Shown here: piece after piece, positions 24,010 through 32,563 of the stretch
How the letters are laid out: each line of letters starts with the position of its first letter
How positions within the stretch are numbered: the stretch's first letter is position 1
Origin: Sphingomonadaceae bacterium
GTDB lineage: Bacteria > Pseudomonadota > Alphaproteobacteria > Sphingomonadales > Sphingomonadaceae
Reading direction: 5' to 3'
DNA: 47,769 nt
Assembly (NCBI GenBank): GCA_019239915.1
Contig: JAFAZF010000079.1
Location: forward strand, 1-47,769
Position numbers and translations under genes: made by a program
Notes under the pieces: model-generated
Told to the model about the DNA's origin: nothing
The model's database searches: none
Seen by the model: the letters and a program-made list of their open reading frames with translations, nothing else

Positions 24010-25233
24010 TCAGGCCGCGTCGTGCGCCGCCATGAATCGCTCGACCACCGGCGCGATCTCCTCGCGCCAGCGGCGGCCGTTGAAGATGCCGTAATGGCCG
24101 ACATGCTTGGCGAGATGATAGGCCTTCAGTTCGTCAGGCAGCTTGGTCGCGATCTTCAGCGCCGCCTGGGTTTGGCCGATGCCGGAGATGTCGTCCCGCT
24201 CGCCCTCGATGGCGAGGAGCCCGACGTCGGTGATCGCGCTCGGATCGATCTTGCGGCCGCGATAGGTGAGCTCGCCCTTCGGCAGCTTGTGCTGCTGGAA
24301 CACGTCCTCGATCGTCTGGAGGTAGAATTCCGCGGTCATATCGCAGACCGAGCGATACTCGTCGTAGAAGGCCTTGGTCGCCGCCGCTTCCTCGCCGTCG
24401 CCGTCGATGAGGTGCTGGAACATCCGATAGTGGCTCATCAGATGGTTGCCGAGGTTCATCGCCATGAAGCCCGAGAGCTGCAGGAAACCCGGATAGACCT
24501 GCCGGCCATGACCCGGATAATAATAGGGCACGGTCTGGATCACGTTCTGGCGGAACCAGGCGAGCGGCCGCTGGGTCGCGACGGTGTTGACGACGGTCGG
24601 CGCCTCGCGCGTGTCGATCGGCCCGCCCATCATGGTCAGCGTGCGGGGGCGCGCAGGGTCGCCGTCTTCGGACATCAGCGCGGTAGCGGCATAGGCTGGC
24701 ACCGAGGGCTGGCAGACGGCGAGCATGTGTGCGCCCGGCCCGATCGCCTCGAGGAACGCGATCACATAGTCGACATAGTCGTCCAGCGCGAAGGTGCCGG
24801 CGTCGGTCGGCACCAGCTTCGCGTCGTGCCAGTCGGTAATGTAGACATCGGCGCTCGGCAGCATGCGCTCGACCGTGCCGCGCAGCAGTGTCGCATAGTG
24901 GCCAGACATCGGCGCCACGATCAGCAGCTTCGGCCCGCCCGTGACGCCCTCCCGGACGAAACGCTTGAGCTGGCCGAACGGCTTGCGCAGGACGATCTCC
25001 TCCCGCACCGCCACTTCGCGTCCCTCGATGATCGTCATATCGAGCCCGAAGTCGGGCTTGCCGCGCCGCGCCGAGGCATGCGCGAACACGTCGAGTCCCG
25101 AGGCGACGAGCGGCCCGACGCCGGTGTAGGAGAGCGGGTTGATCGGGCTCTGCAGCCACTCGGCGCCGATGCCGGCGGCGATGCTCGCGCCCGTCAGCCA
25201 GGATTGTTGGAGTTCATAGGCATCGTACAGCAT
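24010..25233 (-). CDS. phaZ: Intracellular polyhydroxyalkanoate depolymerase
   Basis: A 407-residue member of the intracellular PhaZ family that breaks down stored polyhydroxybutyrate or related polyesters. The alpha/beta-hydrolase nucleophile is the Cys174 of LAVCQPSVPA, as in Cupriavidus PhaZ1, rather than a serine. Other signatures are IVAPMSGHYATLLRGT near 105, YITDWHDAKLVP near 131, and the C-terminal His region KHVGHYGIFNGRRWREEI. ATG 25231-25233 follows GGAGGGAAGG. It is on the same strand as the upstream phosphotransferase but 183 bp away; the gap contains an AT-rich stretch (TTTATAGG, TATATT) that may hold its own promoter. Confidence 0.93.
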   Translation of the reverse strand: MLYDAYELQQSWLTGASIAAGIGAEWLQSPINPLSYTGVGPLVASGLDVFAHASARRGKPDFGLDMTIIEGREVAVREEIVLRKPFGQLKRFVREGVTGGPKLLIVAPMSGHYATLLRGTVERMLPSADVYITDWHDAKLVPTDAGTFALDDYVDYVIAFLEAIGPGAHMLAVCQPSVPAYAATALMSEDGDPARPRTLTMMGGPIDTREAPTVVNTVATQRPLAWFRQNVIQTVPYYYPGHGRQVYPGFLQLSGFMAMNLGNHLMSHYRMFQHLIDGDGEEAAATKAFYDEYRSVCDMTAEFYLQTIEDVFQQHKLPKGELTYRGRKIDPSAITDVGLLAIEGERDDISGIGQTQAALKIATKLPDELKAYHLAKHVGHYGIFNGRRWREEIAPVVERFMAAHDAA

Positions 25234-25416
25234 CCGAGAACCTTCCCTCCGCGACGGAAGGCTCCGCGCGCACGCAATATAGGTAGCAGCTTGCCCCCTA
25301 TAAATCGTAACGTACAGAGAGGGTTCCGTCGAATGCCCGCTGCGCAATCGCGGATTGCGAGGTGCACGGGCGGTTCCGAGGCGGAACGGCGGCCGCTATT
25401 CTTGAGGTTCGCGCGG

Positions 25417-26451
25417 CTAAAGTTGGTCGATCACCGCCAGTGCGCGGGCAAGGTAGACGCGATCGAGCTTTCCCTTCTCCTCGGCATTGCCCGCATTCGC
25501 GCTCCCGGCGGCCGCGCGCTGTGCGATGCCGTGGAAGATGCCGGAATTGCGAAAGTGCGCGAAGGCGAAATAGAAGGGCGTCAGCAGGCGATCGCTGATC
25601 GCGTGCTCGTAATAATAGTCGAAGAACTCCTCCGCGCTCGGGATGCCGAGCGCTTCGAGATCCTGACCCATCATGCCGCCATATTCGTCGAGCGTCGTCT
25701 CCCACATGAACGCCCAGACATGGGCGAGATCGACGAGCGGATCGCCGACCGTGCACAGCTCCCAATCGAGCACGGCGGTGAGTTCGGACGTCTCGGGCGC
25801 GAAGATGACGTTGTTGAACTTGTAGTCGCCGTGAACGATCGCGCTCTCCTCGTCCTGCGGCATGTTGGCGCGCAGCCAGCCGACCAGCCGCGCGACGTCG
25901 GGATCGCTCTCGACAAGGTCGCCCCATTGGCGCACCCAGGTGTTGAGCTGGCGCACGAGGTAGCGCTCGGGCCGCCGGAAGCTCGCCAAGCCGACGGCAT
26001 CGACATCCACCGCGTGGAGCGCGGCAAGCACGCGCGCGAATTCGCGAAAATAGGTTTTGCGCTCCGCCCTCGGCACCTCGGGGATCGAAGCATCGGCAAA
26101 CACGCGCCCGTCCACCCGCGCCATCAGATAGAAGGGCGTACCGACGACGTCCGGCTCCTCACGGAAGAGGATCGGCGGCGGTACCGGCACCGGCGTGCCG
26201 TGCAGCGCCGAGATGATGCGATATTCGCGGCCGACATCGTGGGCGCCGCGGGCATGCTCGCCGGGCGGCCGCTTGCGGAGGACCATGCGCTCGCCACCGG
26301 CATCGATGAAATAGGTCGGGTTCGACTGGCCGCCGCCGATCCGCTCGAGCGCGAGCGGGCCGGCCGCCTCCGGCAGCGTCCGCGCCAGGAAGGCCTGCAG
26401 CCTCGCGGGCTCGAAATCGATCTCGGCTCTCGCCGGCGCATTCTCGCTCAC
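25417..26451 (-). CDS. Phosphotransferase family protein (ACAD10/APH-like kinase)
   Basis: A 344-residue aminoglycoside phosphotransferase-fold protein of the type often found beside acyl-CoA metabolism genes and similar to the N-terminal part of ACAD10. The kinase-like residues are Lys60 (VLRKRP), catalytic Asp209 in VHGDYKFNN and metal-binding Asp229 in LDWE. ACAD10-type enzymes phosphorylate 4-hydroxy-acyl-CoAs before their breakdown; that role is a reasonable guess here. The GTG start at 26449-26451 has GGGAGGAG just upstream. It is divergent from a dehydrogenase gene with 137 bp between starts. Confidence 0.88.
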   Translation of the reverse strand: MSENAPARAEIDFEPARLQAFLARTLPEAAGPLALERIGGGQSNPTYFIDAGGERMVLRKRPPGEHARGAHDVGREYRIISALHGTPVPVPPPILFREEPDVVGTPFYLMARVDGRVFADASIPEVPRAERKTYFREFARVLAALHAVDVDAVGLASFRRPERYLVRQLNTWVRQWGDLVESDPDVARLVGWLRANMPQDEESAIVHGDYKFNNVIFAPETSELTAVLDWELCTVGDPLVDLAHVWAFMWETTLDEYGGMMGQDLEALGIPSAEEFFDYYYEHAISDRLLTPFYFAFAHFRNSGIFHGIAQRAAAGSANAGNAEEKGKLDRVYLARALAVIDQL

Positions 26452-26588
26452 GCTGCTCCTCCCGCCATGATCGGCCGCGCCTAGCGCACGATCTTCGTCG
26501 CCGGAAACAGAAATGCCGTTGCGGCGATGGTGGCGAGGCGCCGGCTGCTCTATCCGCTGAGCGGGATGCGGACGCACGAGGCGAAGCT

Positions 26589-27371
26589 ATGACCACGGAT
26601 ACGGGCCGCGTCGCCGGAAAGAAGGCGCTCATTACGGGGGGTGCGCAAGGGCTCGGCGCGGCGACGGCACGGATGCTCGCGCGCCATGGCGCCACGGTTG
26701 CGATCGCCGACCTCAACCTCGCCGGCGCGCAGGCGGTGGCGCACGAAATCGATGCCGCATACGGCGCCGGCAGCGCCTTCGCCTACCGCCTCGACGTCAC
26801 CGACCTGACCGGCTGGTCGGACACCGTCGCGCGTGCGGGCTCCGATCTCGGCGGCCTCTCGGTCCTGGTCAACAATGCCGGGATCGCGCCCGTCGGCAAC
26901 ATCGAAAGCGTCGATCTCGAAACCTGGCGGCGCACGATGGACATCAACGTGGACGGCGCCTTTCACGGCACCCGCGCCGCGCTGCCGCTGATGCGCGAGA
27001 GCCAGCCCGGCTCGATCGTCAACATCTCCTCGATCGCCGGACTGGTCGCGAGCCACGCCTTCGCCGCCTACAACGCATCCAAGGCGGCGCTGTGGATGCT
27101 CACCAAGTCGATCGCGCTGCACTGCGCGCGGGAGGGGCTCGACATCCGCTGCAACTCGGTCCACCCGACCTTCGCCGACACGCCGCTGCTCGAAGGGCTG
27201 ACCTCCGGCACCCACGAGGAGCGCACCGCCAAGCTCGCCAGGCAGATCCCGCTCGGCCGCATCGCGACGCCGGACGACATCGCCTATGCGGTGCTCTATC
27301 TCGCCTCGGACGAAAGCCGGATGATGACCGGCGCCGAGCTCAAGCTCGACGGCGGCATCTCCGCGATGTGA
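26589..27371 (+). CDS. Short-chain dehydrogenase/reductase (SDR)
   Basis: A 260-residue classical SDR. The nucleotide-binding motif TGGAQGLG is at 16-23, NNAG follows DLGGLSVLV, and the catalytic Ser of NISSIAG lies 13 residues before the Tyr of YNASK. The C-terminus LKLDGGISAM is usual. It should oxidise or reduce a secondary alcohol or ketone with NAD(P). Substrate is unknown. It is followed after 26 bp by the SMP-30-like gene on the same strand. Confidence 0.92.
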   Translation: MTTDTGRVAGKKALITGGAQGLGAATARMLARHGATVAIADLNLAGAQAVAHEIDAAYGAGSAFAYRLDVTDLTGWSDTVARAGSDLGGLSVLVNNAGIAPVGNIESVDLETWRRTMDINVDGAFHGTRAALPLMRESQPGSIVNISSIAGLVASHAFAAYNASKAALWMLTKSIALHCAREGLDIRCNSVHPTFADTPLLEGLTSGTHEERTAKLARQIPLGRIATPDDIAYAVLYLASDESRMMTGAELKLDGGISAM

Positions 27372-27397
27372 TCGATCGCCGAGAAGGGGAGAATGGG

Positions 27398-28279
27398 ATG
27401 AGCGAGGGGATACAGTTCGAGGAGATCGTCGACGGCCTCGCCTTTCCCGAAGGCCCGGTGGTGATGGCGGACGGGTCGGTGATCGTCGTCGAGATGGGCA
27501 CCGGACACATCACGCGCTGCTGGAGCGGGTGCAAGGAGCTGGTCGCCGATCCCGGCGGCGGCCCCAACGGCGCCGCGATCGGCCCCGACGGCGCGCTCTA
27601 CGTCTGCAACAACGGCGGCATGAACATGTCCGGTTACGGCTTTGCGGACCGCAGCGGCGGGCCGGGCCGGATCGAGCGGATCAATCTCGCCACGGGGCGG
27701 GTCGAACGGCTCTACGAGACCTGCGACGGGCGCCCGCTCTCGGCGCCCAACGATCTGATGTTCGCCGCCGACGGCAGCTTCTGGTTCACCGACCTCGGCA
27801 AGACAGGCGCCTCTTCCCGGGAGCACGGCGGGCTCTACCATGCCCGACCGGACGGCAGCATGATCCGCTGCATCCACTATGGCCCGGTCTATTATAACGG
27901 CGTCGGTCTCGCGCCCGACGAGCGCACCGTCTATGTCGCCGAGACGCCCTCGGCGCGCCTCTATGCCTTCGACATCGACGCCGCCGGCAATCCCGGCAAG
28001 CGCCGCATGATCGGCACCGCACCCGGCATGGTGATGCTGGACAGCCTCGCGATGACCGCGGCGGGCAACATCGCGGTGGCGCAGCTCTATCAGGGCGGCG
28101 TGGCAACGTTCACGCCCCAAGGCGCAGTGAGCGTGATCCGCTGCCCGGATCCGATGACCACCAACATCGCCTTCGGCGGCGAGGACATGCGGACCGCGTT
28201 CCTCACCCAATCAAAGGGCGGCCGCCTGATCCGTGCGCGCTGGCCGGAAGCCGGCCTCCGGCTGCGGTTCAACGGCTGA
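27398..28279 (+). CDS. SMP-30/gluconolactonase/LRE family protein
   Basis: A 293-residue six-bladed beta-propeller. Glu18 in LAFPEGPVV, Asn in SAPNDLMFAADGSFWFTD, and the Asp in YNGVGLAPDERTVYVAET match the metal-binding set of this family. Such enzymes hydrolyse lactones of sugars or of other cyclic intermediates; some cleave esters. The start ATG 27398 follows GAAGGGGAGAATGG. Standing just after an SDR, it fits a lactone-opening step, but the substrate is not known. It is convergent with the crotonase, 2 bp apart. Confidence 0.9.
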   Translation: MSEGIQFEEIVDGLAFPEGPVVMADGSVIVVEMGTGHITRCWSGCKELVADPGGGPNGAAIGPDGALYVCNNGGMNMSGYGFADRSGGPGRIERINLATGRVERLYETCDGRPLSAPNDLMFAADGSFWFTDLGKTGASSREHGGLYHARPDGSMIRCIHYGPVYYNGVGLAPDERTVYVAETPSARLYAFDIDAAGNPGKRRMIGTAPGMVMLDSLAMTAAGNIAVAQLYQGGVATFTPQGAVSVIRCPDPMTTNIAFGGEDMRTAFLTQSKGGRLIRARWPEAGLRLRFNG

Positions 28280-28281
28280 GG

Positions 28282-29076
28282 CTAGCGCCCGCGATAGGCC
28301 GGCGCGCGCTTGCCCTTCACGGCGGCGAGACCTTCCTGGAAATCCTCGCTCTTGAGCAGGATCGCCTGGTTGTTGACGTTGGCGGACCACTCCGCCTCCA
28401 TGGACGTCTCGAGCCCTCGGTGCATCGCCTGCTTGACCGAAGCGTAGGCGAGCGGCGCCACCGCGGCGAGCTCCTCGGCGAGCGCCTGGCCGCGCGCGCC
28501 TAGGTCGGCGAGCGGCACCACCTCGGAGGCGAGCCCGATCCGCTCGGCCTCCTCCGCCTTCACCGGCAGCCCGCGGAGCACCATCTGCGATGCCCGTCCC
28601 AGCCCGATGATGCGCGGCAGCAGGAACAGCCCGCCGAGCGGCGGCATGATGCCGAGCTTGATCCAGCTTTCCTGCAGGAAGGCGTTGTCGGCGAGCAGGC
28701 GGAAGTCGCAGGCCAGCGCGAGCTCACAGCCGACCGTCACCGCGGCACCCTGCACCAGCGCGAGCGTGGGCTTCGGGCAATGGTAGAGCCGCTTCGCCGC
28801 GCCCTGGAAATGCTGGTAGACCTGCGCCTTGATCTCGCTCGCGCTCATCGCTTCCATCTGCTCCAGGAAGCTGAAATCCGCGCCCGCGGAGAAATGCTTG
28901 CCCTCGGCGCGCAGCACGATCGCGGCGACCTCGTCGTCGGCGGTGAGTTGGTCGATGCCCACGCAGATCTCGGCCAGCGTGTGCGGCCGCACGGTGTTGC
29001 CCTTCTCCGGACGGTTGATGGTGAGCGTGCCGACGCGAGCGGCGACCTCGACGTTGATGTCCTCGAACTCCGCCAC
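28282..29076 (-). CDS. Crotonase (enoyl-CoA hydratase/isomerase) family protein
   Basis: A 264-residue crotonase. The oxyanion-hole segments GKHFSAGADFSFL and VQGAAVTVGCELALACD are present, with one Glu in GCELA. The second catalytic Glu of true hydratases (QPEIKLG) is not there; the corresponding region reads QESWIKLGIMPPLGG. This favours an isomerase or another crotonase chemistry over classic hydration. GTG 29074-29076 has GGAGG six bases before it. It is divergent from the AtuA-family gene, with a likely operator between them. Confidence 0.88.
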   Translation of the reverse strand: MAEFEDINVEVAARVGTLTINRPEKGNTVRPHTLAEICVGIDQLTADDEVAAIVLRAEGKHFSAGADFSFLEQMEAMSASEIKAQVYQHFQGAAKRLYHCPKPTLALVQGAAVTVGCELALACDFRLLADNAFLQESWIKLGIMPPLGGLFLLPRIIGLGRASQMVLRGLPVKAEEAERIGLASEVVPLADLGARGQALAEELAAVAPLAYASVKQAMHRGLETSMEAEWSANVNNQAILLKSEDFQEGLAAVKGKRAPAYRGR

Positions 29077-29099
29077 GGCATTCCTCCACAAACCGCATC

Positions 29100-29131
29100 C
29101 GATTCCGCCTTGCACCTAATGGGCGGAACCG
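29100..29131. promoter_or_regulatory. Inverted repeat between crotonase and AtuA-family genes
   Basis: CGATTCCGCC (29100-29109) and GGCGGAACCG (29122-29131) form a 10-bp dyad with one mismatch and a 12-bp spacer, so the centres of the arms lie 22 bp apart, about two helical turns. It sits in the 83-bp gap between the divergent starts, a typical operator location. The bound protein is not known and no regulator gene is adjacent. Confidence 0.55.
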
Positions 29132-29159
29132 ACATGCGAAAGCGCGAGGAGAGTGACCG

Positions 29160-30944
29160 ATGAGCAAAACGGTTAGGATCGGCGGCGCCTGCGCCTTCTA
29201 TGGCGATTCTTCGGTCGCGCCGACGCAGCTGCTGCGCGCGGGCGTCGACTATCTGGTGCTCGACTATCTGGCCGAGGCGACGATGTCGGTGCTGGGTGCG
29301 ATGCGCGCCAAGCGCGACACGCTGGGCTATGCGCATGATTTCACCGAATGGGTGTGGAAGGACAATCTCCGCCTGATCAAGGAAACCGGCGCGAAGATCG
29401 TCACCAACGCCGGCGGCGTAAACCCGCGCGCTTGCCTCGCGCGTATGGAGAAGCTCGCGGCCGAAGCCGGGCTCTCCTTCAAGATCGCCTTCGTCGAAGG
29501 CGACGACATGCTGGACGGGGTCGATGCGATCGCCGGCGACCGCGAGATGTTCACCGGCGTTCCGTTCCCGCCGCGCGAGCAGATCGTCACCGCCAATGCC
29601 TATCTTGGCGGAACGCCGATCGCGCGCGCGCTGGCGATGGGCGCGGACGTGGTGATCACCGGCCGTGTCGTCGATTCCGCGCTGACGCTCGGGCCGCTGA
29701 TCCACGAATTCGGCTGGAGCGCCGACGATTATGACAGGCTCTGCGCCGGCAGCCTCGCCGGCCATGTCATCGAATGCGGCGCGCAGGCGACCGGCGGCCT
29801 CTTCACCGATTGGGAGGACGTGCCCGATTGGGCGCATATCGGCTATCCGATCGTAGAATGCGCCGCGGACGGCAGCTTCGTCGTCACCAAGCCGGAAGGC
29901 ACCGGCGGGCTGGTCAGCACCGCCGTCGTCGCCGAGCAGATCCTCTACGAAGTCGGCGATCCGCAAGCCTATATGCTGCCCGACGTGGTCTGCGACTTCA
30001 CGCGGCTGAAGCTCGAGCAGATCGGCGAGGATCGGGTCAGGGTCTCGGGCGCGATCGGCTATCCGCCGACGGCACGCTACAAGGTGTCCGTCACGCACAA
30101 GGACGGCGAGCGCTGCCTCGCCTTCATGCCGGTGGTCGGCCGCGAGGCGGCGCGGAAGGCGCAGCGTCAGGGCGAGGCGGTGATCGCCCGCGTCGAGGAG
30201 ATCCTGCGCGAACGCAACATCGGCCCGTTCCGCGCCAAGCGGATCGAGGTGATCGGCGCCGAGGCGAGCTATGGCGCCAACGCCCGCGCACAGGACACGC
30301 GCGAGGTGGTGTGCAAGGTCGCGGTCGAGCATGATGACGCCCGCGCCTTCGCTGTCTTCCTGCGCGAATTCGATGCGCCGACGACGTCGATGGCGGTGGG
30401 CACGACCGGCTGGTTCGGCGGGCGCGGCCAGGTGACGCCGGTGATGCGCGTCTTCTCGACGACGATCGAGCGCGAGGCGCTGCCGATTACGATCACGCTC
30501 GGCGACAGGCAGGAGACGATCACCGTCCCCGCACCCGCCCGCGCCTATGACGCCGCCGCCATCGAGCGCGCGGCGGACGGGCCCGCGGCAGCCGCCGCGG
30601 ACGGCGCCACGCGCACCGTGCCGCTGATCGAGGTCGCCTGGGCGCGCTCCGGCGACAAGGGCGATGCCTTCAACATCGGCGTGATCGCGCGCGATCCGGC
30701 GCATCTCCCCTTTATCCGCGCGGCGCTCACCGAGGCGGCGATGGAGGACTATTTCGCGCACGAGTTCGAAGGCGCCGCCAATCCCGGCGTCACCCGCTAC
30801 GAAGTGCCGGGGCTGAACGCGATCAACCTCCACTTCCACGATGCGCTCGGCGGCGGCCAGTTCGCCTCGCTGCGGCTCGATCCGCTCGCCAAGGGCAAGG
30901 CGCAGCAGCTGCTCGATTACCCGATCACGGTTCCCGCAGCTTGA
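29160..30944 (+). CDS. AtuA-family (DUF1446) acyclic terpene utilization-like protein
   Basis: A 594-residue protein with the DUF1446/AtuA domain over about residues 5-450 (IGGACAFYGDSSVAPTQLL, KIVTNAGGVNPRACL, GADVVITGRVVDSALTLGPL) and an AtuA C-terminal ferredoxin-like domain from about 480 (PLIEVAWARSGDKGDAFNIG). AtuA is needed for citronellol/geranyl-CoA catabolism in Pseudomonas, but its reaction is not firmly known; homologues occur in other hydrophobic-compound pathways. ATG 29160 follows GAGGAGAG. The last 20 bases overlap the convergent MFS gene. Confidence 0.9.
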   Translation: MSKTVRIGGACAFYGDSSVAPTQLLRAGVDYLVLDYLAEATMSVLGAMRAKRDTLGYAHDFTEWVWKDNLRLIKETGAKIVTNAGGVNPRACLARMEKLAAEAGLSFKIAFVEGDDMLDGVDAIAGDREMFTGVPFPPREQIVTANAYLGGTPIARALAMGADVVITGRVVDSALTLGPLIHEFGWSADDYDRLCAGSLAGHVIECGAQATGGLFTDWEDVPDWAHIGYPIVECAADGSFVVTKPEGTGGLVSTAVVAEQILYEVGDPQAYMLPDVVCDFTRLKLEQIGEDRVRVSGAIGYPPTARYKVSVTHKDGERCLAFMPVVGREAARKAQRQGEAVIARVEEILRERNIGPFRAKRIEVIGAEASYGANARAQDTREVVCKVAVEHDDARAFAVFLREFDAPTTSMAVGTTGWFGGRGQVTPVMRVFSTTIEREALPITITLGDRQETITVPAPARAYDAAAIERAADGPAAAAADGATRTVPLIEVAWARSGDKGDAFNIGVIARDPAHLPFIRAALTEAAMEDYFAHEFEGAANPGVTRYEVPGLNAINLHFHDALGGGQFASLRLDPLAKGKAQQLLDYPITVPAA

Positions 30945-32238
30945 GCGCCGCGTAGCCGACGAGCCCCGCCATCGCGGCCGCGCTCACCAGATAGGGGAGC
31001 GCATGCCAGCGATCGTACATGAAGATGCCGAGCGAAGGCCCGAGCACGAAGGTGAAGCCGTTCACCGCGGCGACGCGGCCGGCGACGACGCCCTGCTCGG
31101 CGCTGCCGACCGCCAGCGAGGCGCCGGCGGTGAACCCCGGCCGCAGGAAACCGAAGCCCAGCGATGCCAGCGCGAAGCCGACGGCGATGCCGTGCAGATT
31201 TGTGGCGAGCGCGACCCCGAGGCAGCCGAGCGCGGACAGCACCGATCCCCAGAACACCATCGCGCGCGGCTGGAGATCGAGACGCGGGATGACGCCCCAT
31301 TGCGCGAGCAGCGCGGCAAGCGCGCCGCCCATCAGGATCATGCCGATCAGCGGCTGCGCGACGGCCGGCGGCGCGCCGAGCCGATCGATCACCAGAAAGG
31401 CGAGCGTCTGCCCCGCGATCGCCTGCGCGTGGCCCGATATCAGGCCGACGAGGATCCACGGCCAGATCCGCTGATCGCGATAGCCGACCTGCAGCTCCGT
31501 GTCCGGTGCGGCGGCGGCGGCGGCGGTGACGTCGCTCGGTTCCCCGCCGATCGTCGGCTCGGCGGACGGCACCGCATGCGCATCGGGCGCCATCGCGACG
31601 TTGCGCAGTTGCGATGCGATGACGATCGCCATGACGATGCCGAGCAATGCAAAGGCGTAGGCCGGCCCCGCCAGCCCGACGAACGGAAACACGAAGAAAG
31701 GCGCCAGCGCCGGGCCCAGGATCGTGCCGAGCCCGAACGCCGATGCGAGCAGGCTCAGCGCCTTCGTCCAGTTCTCGCGCGGCGTGATCGCCACCACCAT
31801 CGCCTGCGCCGCCGGCGGCGCGGCGGAGCCGAACAGCCCGTAGAGGCCCCGGCCGATCACGAAGCCGACGAACGCGACCGGCGCCGCCAGGACGCCACGC
31901 AACCCGGCGGTGAGCGCGAGGCCGCCGACCACCATCGAGCTGATGAACCCGATATTGCCGATCTGCACCATCCGCTTGGCGCCGAACACGCCGAGCCGTT
32001 TCGCCCAGGCCGGCGCCGCCAACGCATAGAGCAGCGCCGAAAGCGAGAAAGCCAGCGCGATGAGCGGATCTGGCAGGTGCAGGCTGCGTCCGATCGCGGG
32101 GAGCACCGATTGCAGCCCGGTCGTGCCGACGGCCGTCGCCAGCATCACGCAGAACAGCAGCGCTTGTTCACGCACACCTTCGGGCAGCGCGCGCGGCACG
32201 GCGACCCGCATCAGGCAAGACCCCGCATCGTCTTGCAC
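30925..32238 (-). CDS. Major facilitator superfamily transporter
   Basis: A 437-residue MFS protein with about twelve membrane helices. The usual first-loop sequence (AWAKRLGVFGAKRMVQIGN) and the central hydrophilic loop (residues about 220-255, rich in Ala, Pro and Thr) are visible. Substrate is unknown; the neighbours suggest a small hydrophobic acid or similar. The start is taken at the ATG of 32236-32238; an in-frame ATG nine codons on (32211) is also possible, and neither has a strong ribosome binding site. Its 3' end overlaps the AtuA-family gene by 20 bp. Confidence 0.88.
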   Translation of the reverse strand: MQDDAGSCLMRVAVPRALPEGVREQALLFCVMLATAVGTTGLQSVLPAIGRSLHLPDPLIALAFSLSALLYALAAPAWAKRLGVFGAKRMVQIGNIGFISSMVVGGLALTAGLRGVLAAPVAFVGFVIGRGLYGLFGSAAPPAAQAMVVAITPRENWTKALSLLASAFGLGTILGPALAPFFVFPFVGLAGPAYAFALLGIVMAIVIASQLRNVAMAPDAHAVPSAEPTIGGEPSDVTAAAAAAPDTELQVGYRDQRIWPWILVGLISGHAQAIAGQTLAFLVIDRLGAPPAVAQPLIGMILMGGALAALLAQWGVIPRLDLQPRAMVFWGSVLSALGCLGVALATNLHGIAVGFALASLGFGFLRPGFTAGASLAVGSAEQGVVAGRVAAVNGFTFVLGPSLGIFMYDRWHALPYLVSAAAMAGLVGYAALKLREP

Positions 32239-32508
32239 CTGCCGCCGCGAAGTCGCTCGAAACCGGTCACGTCATCCCTCAACGCTCCAATCGTCTAGCG
32301 AGGGCGCGCGGCATGTCCAGCGACGGCGCGCTCACGTCGCCAGGTCGGTGGGACAGCGTCTGACAGTGCGCCGAACACCGGCGACCCCGACGATCGCCGA
32401 CTTCTCGAAGCCGGCTCGAACCGATCGTCCTGCGCACCGACGATCTCGCCACCGCCGTCGCCTAACGCATGGAGCGGGCCGGGGCGACAGCCTGCCTCCC
32501 TTACCAAC

Positions 32509-32547
32509 AAAAAAGCGGGCGCCCCGAAGGACGCCCGCCCATTTTTT
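32509..32547 (-). terminator. Rho-independent terminator of the TonB-dependent receptor gene
   Basis: A strong hairpin, GCGGGCGCCCC-GAAGG-ACGCCCGC on the plus strand, is flanked by A6 on the left and T6 on the right, so it could act in both directions. Read on the minus strand it follows the receptor stop by about 17 bp and ends in a T-run. The remaining sequence of the 325-bp gap (32239-32508) contains no gene I can support. Confidence 0.85.
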
Positions 32548-32563
32548 GCTGCTTCTCGACGGC

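Noticed and set aside
28845-30839. Minus-strand open frame of 664 codons opposite the AtuA-family gene
   Set aside because: It contains no known fold and spans the divergent gap at 29077-29159; the plus-strand AtuA-family protein is clear.
32322-32465. Possible gene remnant in the gap between the MFS transporter and the receptor
   Set aside because: A short open stretch (ending LRTDDLATAVA) resembles a protein tail, but it is too short and no upstream part is found.
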